Positions 17,040 through 27,789 of a stretch of 64,000 bases of DNA are shown piece by piece. Origin of the DNA: Acidianus brierleyi (GTDB lineage: Archaea; Thermoproteota; Thermoprotei_A; Sulfolobales; Sulfolobaceae); the NCBI RefSeq assembly GCF_003201835.2, contig NZ_CP029289.2, positions 558,001 to 622,000 of the forward strand, given 5' to 3'. The first letter of the stretch is position 1. Each line of letters starts with the position of its first letter. The notes below the pieces were generated by a model. It was not told where the DNA came from and ran no database searches. It saw nothing but the letters and a program-made list of their open reading frames with translations. The position numbers were made by a program, and so were the translations under genes.

Positions 17040-18662
17040 TTATTGTAATGAAGGGACTATATCTTGTAGTGGTATAGCTATAGCCCATCCAAATGAATTA
17101 GCTAGAAACATTGTACTGCCAGCTATTACTGGATTAGTTATTCCGAATCCTCCGCCAATATCATAGGAGTCCTCTATTTGTCCATTAGAAGGATTTAATG
17201 CTAATACATATGGTCCTGCTGTTAACCATAAATATCCGTTATAGATTACTGGTGCTCCTCTAGGTGCTCCAGGAGTATCTGGAGAAGCCGGTTTTACATA
17301 TGGAGTCAAGCTAGTATTCCATATTACATTACCGTTAGTTATATTTAGCGCAGTTACACTGGCAGTAGATGGACTGGTTATGTATACTATTCCATTATCT
17401 ATGTATGGTACTGCTGATTTAAAGGCTACCGGCAAATATCCATATCCTATAGGAGTTGTCCATAATTCCTCTCCATTAGACGCATTGTATGCTGTTACTA
17501 TTGTATATACGTAATTGTTACTTTCGTTTGCTACGTTCTCTTGAACTACAATTCCAGATTGTTGATCTACAGCTACTGGTCCATCACCTCCGCTTGTATC
17601 ATATATACTCCAATCTGTAGGAGTGCTTATCCATAATATGTCTCCATTTTCTCCATTTACTGCTACTACTACTCCGTAAGGTTGTTGCAATAAAGTGAAT
17701 CCAGCAATGAATACTGGTATACCATTAGGTAATATATAATAATCAAGGCTTGACATGCTATCTATATATCCTTGTAAATTATCTTGCCATAATTCTTCCC
17801 CGTCATACGGATTCACTGCCTCTATAGTTCCGTTTCCTGTGGCAAATACTAATTCGTTTCCATACACTGCAGGGCTTGGCATTAATTCTCCTTTAGTATA
17901 CATCATCCATATGAGTTGCCCATTTTGTGCATTAAAAGCATAAATTGCTCCGTAACCCATTCCTCTAAAAACTTTTTGAGGCTCATTTGCTAATAGATTA
18001 GCAATTGCTGAGAAAGTAAATCCTACATCACCTACTGTCACGAAAACCATATACCGTGATATACTATTGGATTACCCATAGCATAGCTTGCTAGTCCAGA
18101 CGCATACCATACTGGTTTTCCAGTTAATGGATTAACAGCAAATATACTTCCTAATCCTCCGCTATCAAATTCAACATATAACATGTTATCTGCTAATGTT
18201 ACTCCTAGAGGTTGTCCATCGAATTGAGTTAGTTTAGCCGGTGCACCTCTATCTCCGTCAACTTGATATGCAGGTAATTCGCTATATGGTGCATTTAATG
18301 GTATAGCGTCACCTCCTACATATTCTACTAATGGTTGTTCCCAAGTTATTTTTCCGTTTATCAATAATGAATTAGACGTTCCTACTACGCCGTCATGTGC
18401 TTGAGTATATGCTAATACGCACCAATCTACAGGGAATCCTAATTGTGGTGGTGTGTTTATTGGTTCGTATGTTACTGTTAAAAGATATGGAAAATACTCA
18501 CAAGGTATATACTGATTTCCAAATTTGTCGTATACTGGAAACCCTAGGAATCATTGCTTTAACTTGTGTTTCATTTGCCATATTTATGAATGATATAGTA
18601 GCTAATATCATTATAGATAATATTACCATTATTTTTAAATATCCTTTAAATTTAGATTTCAT
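17040..18662 (-). pseudogene. Secreted PQQ-type beta-propeller protein, two frameshifts
   Basis: The reading starts at ATG 18662 with a signal peptide (MKSKFKGYLKIMVILSIMIL). It switches frame near 18550 (FPVYDKFGNQYIPCEYFPYL), runs to 18045, where an extra AT in GGTATATGG shifts it again, and finishes at 17040. The mature part repeats the quinoprotein blade motif about six times: AVNPLTGKPVW, AFNAQNGQLIW, AVNPYDGEELW, AVNGENGDILW, AYNASNGEELW, ALNITNGNVIW. These are the tryptophan-docking blades of PQQ dehydrogenase/BamB-like propellers. The calcium/PQQ ligands cannot be assigned, so enzyme or scaffold role is open. With three open pieces it is broken as written. It lies convergent to the M20 gene (19 bp gap). 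Confidence 0.78.
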
Positions 18663-19319
18663 TATAGTTCCAAGCCAAACGATGAAGTGATTATTTAAAA
18701 ATATTTTGAACGAATTTCTTGTTCACTATATATAGATAGTTAGACGTTTGATAGAAAATTTTTATTTCATATCAATCATATTCATGGTCTAAATTAAAAA
18801 CTGTTAGAATCATTTTTCTAGATTTTCTATGTTTTTGCTATGAATACACCTTTATAGAAGAATAAAAGTTAAAAAATTCTAAATAATTTACTTAACTAAA
18901 TGAGTATATATTATAATACCAAGAATAGTTAGTTATAATGATTTTAACTATTTAATTGGTTTTTGTTAAAAATTTTTAACATGCGTAGTATATACTATTC
19001 TAATTAAAAATCTAGAAAATAATAGAAGTTTTTTCTACATTATTGATAAGAGTGTTTTCGTATAGTTATCATATTATAAAGTTTTACATAATATTTTTTT
19101 AGGAAAATGTAAAATTACTTTTTAAAGAATTGCCCAATTTATATTACCATTTAAAAAGGTAGGTATGCCATGATTACTAGATTTATTAAGTTCTCTATTA
19201 TTTTGAAAGTGAGAATTATATCATCTAAGTTTTAACTCATTGCGTATGGTTAGTGAGATATATTAAGGTTGTTAATAAGGAGGTAGTATTTATTATCTTT
19301 AAATATTAATTTATAAAAA
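18663..19319. other. Gene-free gap, 657 bp
   Basis: AT-rich DNA between the propeller gene and the G1-type protease gene. No ORF, tRNA or repeat worth calling was found. The part just upstream of 18662 should hold the promoter of the propeller gene. Confidence 0.5.
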
Positions 19320-20125
19320 TTACCTTATTAAACCCTCATATGTTATATTAAATGATGTGCCATTATATAATAAGTTACCTGGAACTGCTATAGGCTCTCC
19401 AATGTCATTTGTCATGGTAATAGATTCATATGGAAATGCTCCTATTGGTCCAATAGTTCCGTCTATTGTAACATAGTTTGTTAGTGCTATATTAGTATAT
19501 CCTTCTCCATAATACGCTATTCCAAAATCAGCTAATGTACTTAAATGTCCGAATACTTCTGGTCTTTCTTCTATCCATTCTCCAGATAATAATGAAGACG
19601 AGTAATTTAGTGTTATACTAAAGTACTCATGTTCTGTAACATCATCTAATGTTATTTTCCATTCTTGGGTTGTAGAATTTATAACTTTTAGCAGTATTAT
19701 AGAACTATAAATTGTGTCTCCAGGTTTAACTGTAAAATTTTGTATTGGTGTTGCAGCAGCTGGAAGAATTTCGTACCATGCACAGTAGTAAGTCTGTCCA
19801 AATTCAGAATAAGATAATGTTCCTGTCTGAATTAATGACTTGTCACCGCTAAAGAATCCGCCTATTCCTATCCACTGGGCAGAATAAGTAGGAAACATTG
19901 TAGGTTTAACGCTTTGGACTATCCATGAACCGTCTATATCTGTTACCTCCGGTTCTGGGTTACTAAAATTTGACGATACAACATATCCTGCCCAATTTAA
20001 TGACTCTTCTCCAAAATAAAAGGTATACTTTGACATTACTGGAACATGTGTGGCTGTATATGATATAGGTAAAGTAGAAAAAATAACAATGTGGCTAAGA
20101 TTAGTATTACACCTCTTATATGCAT
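19320..20125 (-). pseudogene. Peptidase G1 (eqolisin)-like secreted acid protease, signal peptide out of frame
   Basis: The 238-aa open part (19320-20036) carries eqolisin landmarks: NWAGYVV, SWIVQSV, QWIGIGG with the catalytic Gln, a second QTG motif, and GEWIEERPEV with the catalytic Glu. G1 enzymes are pepstatin-insensitive acid proteases, fitting an acidophile's exterior. Upstream, in another frame, ATG 20125 begins MHIRGVILILATLLFF, a perfect signal peptide. Adding one T to the T6 run near 20085 would join them (...STLPISYTATHVPVMSKYTF). As written the protein has no export signal. A homopolymer slip or sequencing error is likely, and the intact gene would encode about 268 aa. Confidence 0.75.
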
Positions 20126-20471
20126 TTCAATCACTTTTTTAGTTAGTACATATAATATAAGTTTTTCTGTAATATAATTATATAGATTTTAATATATAAT
20201 TAATTAATCTTTAAACTTGGTAAATCACTATGATTAAATGAAAGATAGTATATAGTCGATTTTCATTATTTACTCAACTAATAATATTCAATTATATCTA
20301 ATTTAGTAACAATTTTTCTGTTTATATTTCTAGTAGAATAGGAAGTTCATTTAAGTGACATTTAATTTTTATAATATTTTAAACATTTTAAGCATTATAT
20401 AAGAATATTAAACTATCTCTACATGGAAATTAGAAATTTACATATAAATATCATTTCTTCGCTAGTCATTT

Positions 20472-22328
20472 ATGGAAAGATCTAAGGCACAGGCTGAAGA
20501 TTTAGGAATAAAATCGGATAAAATGATGAGAAAAACATTATCTAGATTAGAACTTCTTTTTCTTTCATTACAAGGTATAATAGGTTCTGGATGGTTATTT
20601 GCTTCTTTATACACTGCAGCATATGTAGGTGGAGCAGGAATAATATCATGGATAATAGGAGGAATTCTCTTAATATTTATAGCTTTGACTTATTCAGAAA
20701 TATCTTCCTCAATACCAAAGTCTGGTGGAGTAGTAAGATATCCTCATTATACGCATGGTGGTATAGTTGGTTATATTATTGCATGGTCGTATTTCGCTGC
20801 AGGAGCTACTGTACCAGCAATAGAATCTACTGCTATTGTAACCTATTTAACTAGTCTTTTTCCATCATTAACTATTAATGGTTATTTAACTACTACTGGA
20901 CTTGGTCTAGCCTATGGGCTTTTATTTTCCTTCTTTATTATAAATTATCTCGGAGTTGGGTTAGTTGGAAAAGTTGCACATGGCGTAGGATGGTGGAAGT
21001 TAATAATACCTAGTTTAACAGTAATTATGCTATTAGTATTTTATTTTCATCCTTCAAATTTTTATGCTAATGGATTCTTTCCTCCTTCTAAATACTTAGC
21101 ATCTGGATTCTCAGGCTGGTCTTCTGTTCTTTATGCCATTCCAACTACTGGAATACTTTTTTCTTATACAGGTTTTAGGCAAGCTATAGAATATGGAGGA
21201 GAAGCTAAGAATCCGTCGAAAGATATCCCTTTTGCAGTAGTAGGCGCGTTACTTATATCTATAGTTCTTTATACATTACTTCAAGTTGCGTTTACAGGGG
21301 CTATAAATTGGTCATCTATTGGTGTGAAAATCGGAAATTGGACAGGATTGCAATATTCTTCCTTATCTTCAGGTCCATTTTATGAGATATTTAAAAGTTC
21401 AAGCGTTGCTGGCTCAATTCTTTTACTTTTTGATGCCTTTGCAATACTATTATTGATAGATTCAGCAGTAAGTCCAGCAGGCACTACAGTAACTGGCATG
21501 GGTACTGGAACTAGGGTACTTTATGGTCTAGCTTCAAATGGATATTTGCCAGAAATCTTCCTTAAAATAGGGAAAACTAGGGTTCCTGTAATTTCTTTAA
21601 TAACAGTTACAGTATTAGGCGGGATATTTCTTCTTCCCTTCCCTGCATGGATAGCATTAGTTGGAATAGTATCTTCAGCAGCAGTGTTTACATATATTAT
21701 GGGTGGAATAAGCTTAGAGGTTTTAAGAAAGAAAGCTCCAGAACTACATAGACCTTATAGATTACCTTTAGCTAGAGTTCTTTCTCCTATTTCAACTCTC
21801 GTAGCTCTACTCATAGTATACTGGGCTGGCTTCGTTACTTTGTTTGAAGTAGTCACCATAATATTTGCAGGATTTCCAATATTGTTCGGATATTATGCTA
21901 GAAGAAACTGGAATATATCAGTTAGATTAGCTACTCTGCTTGGTGTAGCGAACGCACTTATAATTGGCATTCTAGATCTTTATTTCTTTATGATAACTAA
22001 CGGATTAAGCATGAGTAATACTTTTGCTTTTATGATTTATTTAATAATAATGAGTATTTTGGTATTTTCAGATATGGCTATAATATATTTAAAGAGTGTT
22101 ACTTCACGACAAGAAATAAAGTCAGGAGCGTGGATGCCAGCGCTGATATTTAGTGTTCTTGCTCTATCTTATTTCGGTAGTTTTGGGCTTGACGTATTAA
22201 TACCTTTTCCTCAGGATCTAATGGTACTAATAGTTATAGGTCTATTTTTCCATTATATTGCAGTAAAAAGCGGAATTAAAACAAAAGCTATTGAGGAAAT
22301 AATAGACAATATGAAGGGTTTAATATAA
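20472..22328 (+). CDS. APC-superfamily amino-acid permease, extended
   Basis: The 618-aa protein has about 14 membrane segments. The N-terminal helix 1 motif LQGIIGSGWLFASLYTAAYV and the TM6 region TGILFSYTGFRQAIEYGGEAK are characteristic of amino acid/polyamine permeases; the GEAKNPSKDIP loop is the consensus between TM6 and TM7. Most APC carriers are 450-500 aa. The extra 100 residues form two further helices at the C-terminus, common in Sulfolobales. Likely proton-coupled uptake of amino acids. It stands alone, with 90 bp to the GATase gene downstream on the same strand. Confidence 0.9.
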   Translation: MERSKAQAEDLGIKSDKMMRKTLSRLELLFLSLQGIIGSGWLFASLYTAAYVGGAGIISWIIGGILLIFIALTYSEISSSIPKSGGVVRYPHYTHGGIVGYIIAWSYFAAGATVPAIESTAIVTYLTSLFPSLTINGYLTTTGLGLAYGLLFSFFIINYLGVGLVGKVAHGVGWWKLIIPSLTVIMLLVFYFHPSNFYANGFFPPSKYLASGFSGWSSVLYAIPTTGILFSYTGFRQAIEYGGEAKNPSKDIPFAVVGALLISIVLYTLLQVAFTGAINWSSIGVKIGNWTGLQYSSLSSGPFYEIFKSSSVAGSILLLFDAFAILLLIDSAVSPAGTTVTGMGTGTRVLYGLASNGYLPEIFLKIGKTRVPVISLITVTVLGGIFLLPFPAWIALVGIVSSAAVFTYIMGGISLEVLRKKAPELHRPYRLPLARVLSPISTLVALLIVYWAGFVTLFEVVTIIFAGFPILFGYYARRNWNISVRLATLLGVANALIIGILDLYFFMITNGLSMSNTFAFMIYLIIMSILVFSDMAIIYLKSVTSRQEIKSGAWMPALIFSVLALSYFGSFGLDVLIPFPQDLMVLIVIGLFFHYIAVKSGIKTKAIEEIIDNMKGLI

Positions 22329-22419
22329 TTTTTATATTTTTTACTTTTAAAAAGAACTAAAAATTATAGAATAATGACTCTATAATAAACCTTAAATTAT
22401 TTTTATCATCATATAATAT

Positions 22420-23040
22420 ATGAAGTACTTAATAGTAAAGAATTATCCTATTGAAGGACCTGGAGTACTTAAGGAGATACTTAGAGGTGAAATAAAAGAG
22501 ATTATGGCAGAAGATCTTCATGATGAAGATTTTGATGCATTAATTATTATGGGCGGTCCAATGGGAGTATACGAGAAGGATAAGTTTCCTTTCTTACAGA
22601 AAGAAATTGAAATTATAAGGTCCTCTTTTGAAAAAGGAAAAAGGATTTTAGGTATTTGTTTAGGTTCTCAGTTATTGTCTGCATCATTAGGTGGCGAGGT
22701 GATTAAGGGACAATTCGGTTCAGAAATAGGTATAAAAAAAGTAAAATTTATTGGAGATCTCTCTTATCTTGGGGACGCTAATGTATTTCAATGGCATGGC
22801 GATACTTTTTCTTTGCCAGAAAATGCCGAACTTTTAGCATATAGTGAGAAATATTTTCAAGCATTTAGACTAGGGAAAGCATTAGGTCTGCAGTTTCATT
22901 TAGAGGTTAATTCAAGTATAGTTAAAGATTGGTTAAAGGAATACGGAGGAGACGAAAATTTGATTACCGATGTTTCAAAAAATGAGATTAAGCTAAGAGA
23001 ATTATTGGAAAAAATTATTAATTATTGGTTAAAACTTTAA
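22420..23040 (+). CDS. Class I glutamine amidotransferase-like protein
   Basis: This 206-aa single-domain protein is of the GuaA-type glutaminase fold. IMGGPMGVYEKDKFPFL is the oxyanion region, GICLGSQLLSASLGG holds the nucleophile Cys, and LGLQFHLEVNSSIVKDW has the His and Glu of the triad. It has no synthetase domain, so it may be a stand-alone glutamine hydrolase or a gamma-glutamyl hydrolase of the YfeJ/GATase1 type. The same-strand permease gene upstream (90 bp) suggests co-expression. Stop overlaps the convergent MFS stop by 4 bp. Confidence 0.87.
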   Translation: MKYLIVKNYPIEGPGVLKEILRGEIKEIMAEDLHDEDFDALIIMGGPMGVYEKDKFPFLQKEIEIIRSSFEKGKRILGICLGSQLLSASLGGEVIKGQFGSEIGIKKVKFIGDLSYLGDANVFQWHGDTFSLPENAELLAYSEKYFQAFRLGKALGLQFHLEVNSSIVKDWLKEYGGDENLITDVSKNEIKLRELLEKIINYWLKL

Positions 23041-24473
23041 GTAGTTGCAGCAGTTTTATTTGCTTTAAATGTGTAATTCTTTGTCCATAAAGAAACTATT
23101 AATGTTACAATCATTATGAATATTCCTAAAATTGCGATATAGTCAAAAGCTGTAGCTGACGGTAGATAACCTAAAACTAATGGTTGATTATTATACATCA
23201 TTATAACTGGATCTTGATAGCTATCCATTAAGACAGTTGCTGCTACTGGTCCTGCAGATCCTCCTAATGTTCTTAACATTGTGTTCATACCCATACCAGT
23301 AGTTCTATATTCGTCTGGTAAGGATAGAGCAACCATATTTACAAGAGGTAAAATTACAGCTACTAAACCTATTGAACTTACAAATCCTGCTTCCAATAAG
23401 TCTACTGGAGTAGCCCTATTTACTAATAGCATGAAATACGATAATGCTGATATTATACTTCCGGATATTAATACTGGTTTTGGTCCAATTTTTGGCATTA
23501 GCCTACCAAATAACGGTCCAAATATAACCATTCCGAAAGCTACTGGCGACATTAATAATCCTGATTCTATAATAGATAATCCTAAACCATATGGACGTGG
23601 TAATTGAGAATAATACACCATGAATATAAATACCATGAACATTCCTATTCCTGAAACTAAACCAACTATGTTCGCTACTGCGAAGTTTCTTATCTTGAAA
23701 AGATCTAGACGGAGTAGAGGTTCTTTAACTCTTTGTTCATAGGCTATAAACACTCCATATAGTACTAACCCGGAAATCAAAAGTGCCAAATTGTTAATGG
23801 CTAACCAGCCTAATGTAGGCCCCTCAGTTATATATACTAATACCATGACTGTGGCTAATCCTATCAAGGTCGCTCCACCGTAATCTACTTTTTCTTTTAC
23901 TCTGTGTCCAGTATGAGGTAAATATGCTACTGAAGCTGCAAATACTATTATTGATAATATTGCGGCGGTATGGAAAGCATAAGGCCATCCTAAGTCTTCT
24001 ACTACATACGAACCTACTAAAAGTCCTAGAGCTGGTCCAATTCCTAGAATTGCACTTAAGATAGCTTGTGCAAATGCTACTTTTTCTCTTGGGAAAAGAT
24101 CAGTTATTATAGCTATTGCTATAGGAAAAATTGAAAATCCTACACCTTGTATGGCTCTAGCTCCTAGCAAAAACCATATATTCGGAGAAAAACCTGCTAA
24201 AGAAACTGCTACTATATAGAAACCTATAGCAATTACATACATTTTTTTCTTACCGTAAGTGTCTGCTAATTTACCCATTAGTGGTGACGTTGCTGCGGCT
24301 ACTATCATATAAGCAGAAGTTACCCATCCAGCTAATGTAGCTGAAATTGAAAAATCGCTTTCTATTGTAGGTAATGCTGGTATAACCATAGTTTCTACGT
24401 AATTTACGATTAAGAGCATTGACGAAAGTAAAAGTAAAGTTCTTGTTTTAATGTCCATGGTGTAATGTTTCAT
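23037..24473 (-). CDS. DHA2-type MFS multidrug exporter, 14 TM
   Basis: The 478-aa protein has 14 predicted helices, the length of the EmrB/QacA group. GKLADTYGKKKMYVIA is the classic motif A and GARAIQGVGFSIFPIAIAII the motif B arginine helix. LGIGPALGLLVGSYVVEDLG is motif C, the antiporter signature. It is therefore a proton-driven drug or metabolite exporter. It is transcribed convergently to the amidotransferase and followed on the same strand, 40 bp upstream in coordinates, by the beta-glycosidase gene. Confidence 0.92.
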   Translation of the reverse strand: MKHYTMDIKTRTLLLLSSMLLIVNYVETMVIPALPTIESDFSISATLAGWVTSAYMIVAAATSPLMGKLADTYGKKKMYVIAIGFYIVAVSLAGFSPNIWFLLGARAIQGVGFSIFPIAIAIITDLFPREKVAFAQAILSAILGIGPALGLLVGSYVVEDLGWPYAFHTAAILSIIVFAASVAYLPHTGHRVKEKVDYGGATLIGLATVMVLVYITEGPTLGWLAINNLALLISGLVLYGVFIAYEQRVKEPLLRLDLFKIRNFAVANIVGLVSGIGMFMVFIFMVYYSQLPRPYGLGLSIIESGLLMSPVAFGMVIFGPLFGRLMPKIGPKPVLISGSIISALSYFMLLVNRATPVDLLEAGFVSSIGLVAVILPLVNMVALSLPDEYRTTGMGMNTMLRTLGGSAGPVAATVLMDSYQDPVIMMYNNQPLVLGYLPSATAFDYIAILGIFIMIVTLIVSLWTKNYTFKANKTAATT

Positions 24474-24513
24474 TCTAGCTTTAATAAAAAGTTTTCGATA
24501 TATCTTTTTAATT

Positions 24514-25689
24514 TTACGGCATATAAGTAATTTCCTTGAAGATGTACGCAGAAGGTCTTGGATTCATATTAATATCATATAAGCCAAATTTCATATTATA
24601 TCCAAAATTCCACTCATAATTATCTAATAAAGACCAATGAAAATATCCTTCTACTTTTACTCTAGACGATTTTATTGCGTTCAAATGATCTAAAATAAAT
24701 CTAGGTCTAAGATAATCTCTTTCATCAGCAACTCCATTCTCTGTTACATAAATTGGTTTTTCTATTCTTTTTACTGATTCTAAAACTTGCGTAATTCCTT
24801 CTGGATAAACTTCCCATCCATAGTCTGAAGTAGGATTTCCATCTAGAGAGGAAGAGTCCTTTTCGCAGAAGAAACCGTATCCGTGCAATGGTATGCCTTT
24901 CTTATCTAATTTTATTCTAGAATAATAATTAACTCCTATCCAGTCGATCTTTATTTTATCTAAAAAATCCCAAACCAATCTTTTTTCAGCTTCCTTTTTT
25001 ACATTATCTTCTCCTTGAATGGCTGGTATCATATAAACTATACCTACTTTAGCTCCCTTTCTAGACAATTCCTCGTAAACCTTATTATGAGCTTCAATAA
25101 CGTTATTCCTTACTTTTTCTGCAACGTAATTACTAGTTATCCCTGGCGGAAAATATCCTGTTAAATATCCGAAATCTATCATGTTATTTGGTTCATTAAA
25201 AGTACATATATAATCAATATATTCTGAAAAGTTATCATATATTAAAAGAGAAAATTTCAAGAACTCGTCTATAATAGATTTATCAAACCAGCCTAAAGGA
25301 CCTTGTGTCATAAGGGATTCTCTAGCTTTTATAGGATCATGTAACCATAACGGTAGGACAAAATGATTCAAACATGCAAATATTTTAAATCCCTTATCTT
25401 TAAGATCCTTCAGAATCTTCCTATACAAGTTTAAGTATTCAGTAGAGATTTTATCTTTTTTAGGTACTAATTTTTCCCAACTAAAGCTTAGTCTCCAAGC
25501 ATTTGCATTTACCTTTAATGCTAAATCATGTATTTGTGAATATTTAGAAATATAATAATTTCTTGTAGGTAACTCACCAGATACTTTATTTAGGAAAAGG
25601 TTAGTAGGATCTGTTATCCATGCGTACCAATCACTATTATTATTCATTTCTTCGTATTGAAACGAGGCAATAGAGAATCCGTAGAGCAT
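24514..25689 (-). CDS. Glycoside hydrolase family 1 beta-glycosidase
   Basis: The 391-aa TIM-barrel enzyme has both GH1 catalytic glutamates: acid/base in TFNEPNNMIDFGYLTG and nucleophile in IYVTENGVADERD. Other GH1 signatures are GFSIASFQYE at the N-terminus, WRLSFSWEKLVP, and WSLLDNYEWNFGYNMKFGLY at the aglycone site. It is about 100 residues shorter than Saccharolobus LacS (489 aa), with shorter loops, so it is a separate paralogue. No signal peptide: cytoplasmic hydrolysis of beta-glycosides. The MFS gene just downstream could bring in or expel related sugars. Confidence 0.93.
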   Translation of the reverse strand: MLYGFSIASFQYEEMNNNSDWYAWITDPTNLFLNKVSGELPTRNYYISKYSQIHDLALKVNANAWRLSFSWEKLVPKKDKISTEYLNLYRKILKDLKDKGFKIFACLNHFVLPLWLHDPIKARESLMTQGPLGWFDKSIIDEFLKFSLLIYDNFSEYIDYICTFNEPNNMIDFGYLTGYFPPGITSNYVAEKVRNNVIEAHNKVYEELSRKGAKVGIVYMIPAIQGEDNVKKEAEKRLVWDFLDKIKIDWIGVNYYSRIKLDKKGIPLHGYGFFCEKDSSSLDGNPTSDYGWEVYPEGITQVLESVKRIEKPIYVTENGVADERDYLRPRFILDHLNAIKSSRVKVEGYFHWSLLDNYEWNFGYNMKFGLYDINMNPRPSAYIFKEITYMP

Positions 25690-25779
25690 AAAGTCAAGTT
25701 ATTATTTTAGAAAATAAAGATTGACTATCTTCTTTTCATTATTAAGTAATGCTTATTTGTTGTAGAAAATACTCCACTT

Positions 25780-26433
25780 ATGCTTGTAATTAATCAACCC
25801 TTACCTACAAAAGGAATAATAGTGGAAGAACCAGAGGTTGTAGATATTATATCCTCGTTTTTGACTGATGTAAAATCAATAAATGTTAGAGGATTTCTAA
25901 TTAAGATAGGGAAATACAATAACGAGAATTTTGTTATTTCAAGTCATGGAGTAGGAGGCCCTTCGACGGCATTTATTTTAGAGGAATTGATAAATAATGG
26001 AGTTAAAGTTATTTTAAGATACGGTACTGCGGGAACGCTAAATGGTAAAAACTTAGGTGATTATTTCATACCTTTAGGCGTATCTCATCATTATAGTAGT
26101 TCATTATATCAAAGATCTAGAGGAGACATTGTACTTTCTCTATTTCCAGATCTTGAGCTAGCCTATGGATTATACAAAACAATGAAAGAAAATGGAAGAA
26201 ATATCTTTTATGGATCTATTTTTCAGAGTGACGATTTTTATTCGGAATCTCATGTTTCCTCTGATGATGCGGTAGATATGGAGAGTGGAACTTTATTTTT
26301 AATATCTAGATTGAAAGAAATAAAAAGCGCCTCTATCTTGATTATAGCTAATAATCGAGGTAAATGGATAAATTATGAAGAAATATATAAAAAAGACGCT
26401 CCAATTATCCTTAAATTCCTATCTGGTATTTAA
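25780..26433 (+). CDS. Nucleoside phosphorylase family protein
   Basis: The 217-aa protein is of the PNP_UDP fold. SSHGVGGPSTAFILEELI is the phosphate/ribose region, RYGTAGTLNGKNLGDYFIP the next signature, and DMESGTLFLISRLKEIKSAS the ribose-binding MES motif. The family's usual length is 235-280, so this one is slightly short. Purine or uridine specificity and MTA use cannot be decided. It is divergent from the beta-glycosidase with a 90-bp shared promoter region, and its 3' end overlaps the convergent transporter gene by 15 bp. Confidence 0.87.
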   Translation: MLVINQPLPTKGIIVEEPEVVDIISSFLTDVKSINVRGFLIKIGKYNNENFVISSHGVGGPSTAFILEELINNGVKVILRYGTAGTLNGKNLGDYFIPLGVSHHYSSSLYQRSRGDIVLSLFPDLELAYGLYKTMKENGRNIFYGSIFQSDDFYSESHVSSDDAVDMESGTLFLISRLKEIKSASILIIANNRGKWINYEEIYKKDAPIILKFLSGI

Positions 26434-27447
26434 TTTGTTTTTTATTATATTTATTGTGTTTATAGTAGCATATATATACAATAAAACTATCGCTACAGAC
26501 ATGACTGAGACGCTCCATAGGAATACTGGTAATTTAGTCTCTTCGTAAAGTAAGAAATCTGAAAAATCAGATATGCCTACAGGGAATACATAAGCCCATA
26601 CTGTTAAAGGCATTTTTTCCTTTACGTGTCTTAATGCAAGCAGTAATGCAACTGTTAAATTCCATATTTCAAATCCCCATAATATTATAGCAATAGTTAA
26701 TGCGAAATTAGATGGAAAATAAAATAGGTTAAGGTAGTTATATGACGGAAATATTAGAATATTTATTGCTATTATACTTGATGCTCCTACAGGTATCATT
26801 ATTGCTGGAGTAGACTGTGCAGACTTAAAGTTTACATGGGATAAGAAAGCAGTAGTTCCTATAAAAATAAATTGAAAGAAAGTTATTCCAACAGCAACAA
26901 GCATCATAAAATATGCTATCTCAGTTTCTTCTTTACCTATGTATGGGAACGAAGGTGGTAATATAGGCGCACTTAATATAATATTTGCAGAGAGAGCTAT
27001 GGATGGAACTAAAATTGAATAGTTTAGTTCTTCAGGTTTAATTTGCTGTGAAAATAATTTATATCCTAATAAAATATTTACTACAAGTACAATCGCGTAT
27101 CCTATAAAATACATATATAAAAGTAAGTGTATTACTTCACTTGATGCGTTAACGTATACTGTAAAGAAAAAACCAATTACGAAAATCAATACTCCTAGAA
27201 AGGAAGTAAAACTAAGTCTATTTAATTTATTAAAATCTTCCTTTATTAATCTTGGATTAGAAATATATCTATAGCTCCATAGTGAAAAAATTAAAATAAA
27301 TAAGATTATTCCTATGAAATATATTATTTTTCCTATACCCAGGAAGACGTTGTAATTAAAAACTATGGAGTCTATCCATGAGACTAAGGAAAGTACCATT
27401 GTTCCTAGAACTATTGGAAACCATTCTGAAGCAGGTTTTGGAGCCAT
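26419..27447 (-). CDS. TDT/SLAC1-family transporter (TehA-like), 10 TM
   Basis: The 342-aa membrane protein has ten helices in the TDT layout. It starts with PASEWFPIVLGTMVLSLVSW, comparable with the P....F...mgtg.ls of TehA/Mae1, and has the paired central helices HVNFKSAQSTPAIMIPVGAS and the VWAYVFPVGISDFSDFLLYE segment near the end. The family moves anions, malate, sulfite or tellurite-related compounds by a gated pore; the substrate here is unknown. The end overlaps the nucleoside phosphorylase end by 15 bp (convergent). Confidence 0.82.
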   Translation of the reverse strand: MAPKPASEWFPIVLGTMVLSLVSWIDSIVFNYNVFLGIGKIIYFIGIILFILIFSLWSYRYISNPRLIKEDFNKLNRLSFTSFLGVLIFVIGFFFTVYVNASSEVIHLLLYMYFIGYAIVLVVNILLGYKLFSQQIKPEELNYSILVPSIALSANIILSAPILPPSFPYIGKEETEIAYFMMLVAVGITFFQFIFIGTTAFLSHVNFKSAQSTPAIMIPVGASSIIAINILIFPSYNYLNLFYFPSNFALTIAIILWGFEIWNLTVALLLALRHVKEKMPLTVWAYVFPVGISDFSDFLLYEETKLPVFLWSVSVMSVAIVLLYIYATINTINIIKNKLNTR

Positions 27448-27789
27448 AATATAGGTAACATAATTGTCTATTTAAATAATTGTCTATCTTGGCAAAAAAT
27501 TAGTATTATAAAATATTATAACTATAATTTTATAATTATTTTAAAATCAAGCATTTAACAGTTATACTTTATAGGAATTTCTCATTATTTTGTACTATAG
27601 TAGTTTTATTATATTATTTAATATAAAAATTCATAGCAAATAGCTTATGTTTAAGTAATTTTTATAATAAATGCTATAAAACAGATATTTAAGAGAATCA
27701 TTTTGAAGTATGACTAAAAAGAAAATAAGATTAAAAATTCTTAACCTATTTAATAAGAAGTTTAAATATTAGAATTTCGCTCAACACTT
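27448..27789. other. Divergent intergenic region, 342 bp
   Basis: Very AT-rich. It holds the promoters of the TDT transporter (left) and of the interrupted MFS gene (right), the latter with TATA-like GTTTAAATATT about 35 bp before the GTG start. No other element was seen. Confidence 0.5.

Noticed and set aside
18397..18690. Plus-strand frame over the start of the propeller gene
   Set aside because: The minus strand codes for a clear signal peptide and mature start there; the plus frame is a shadow.
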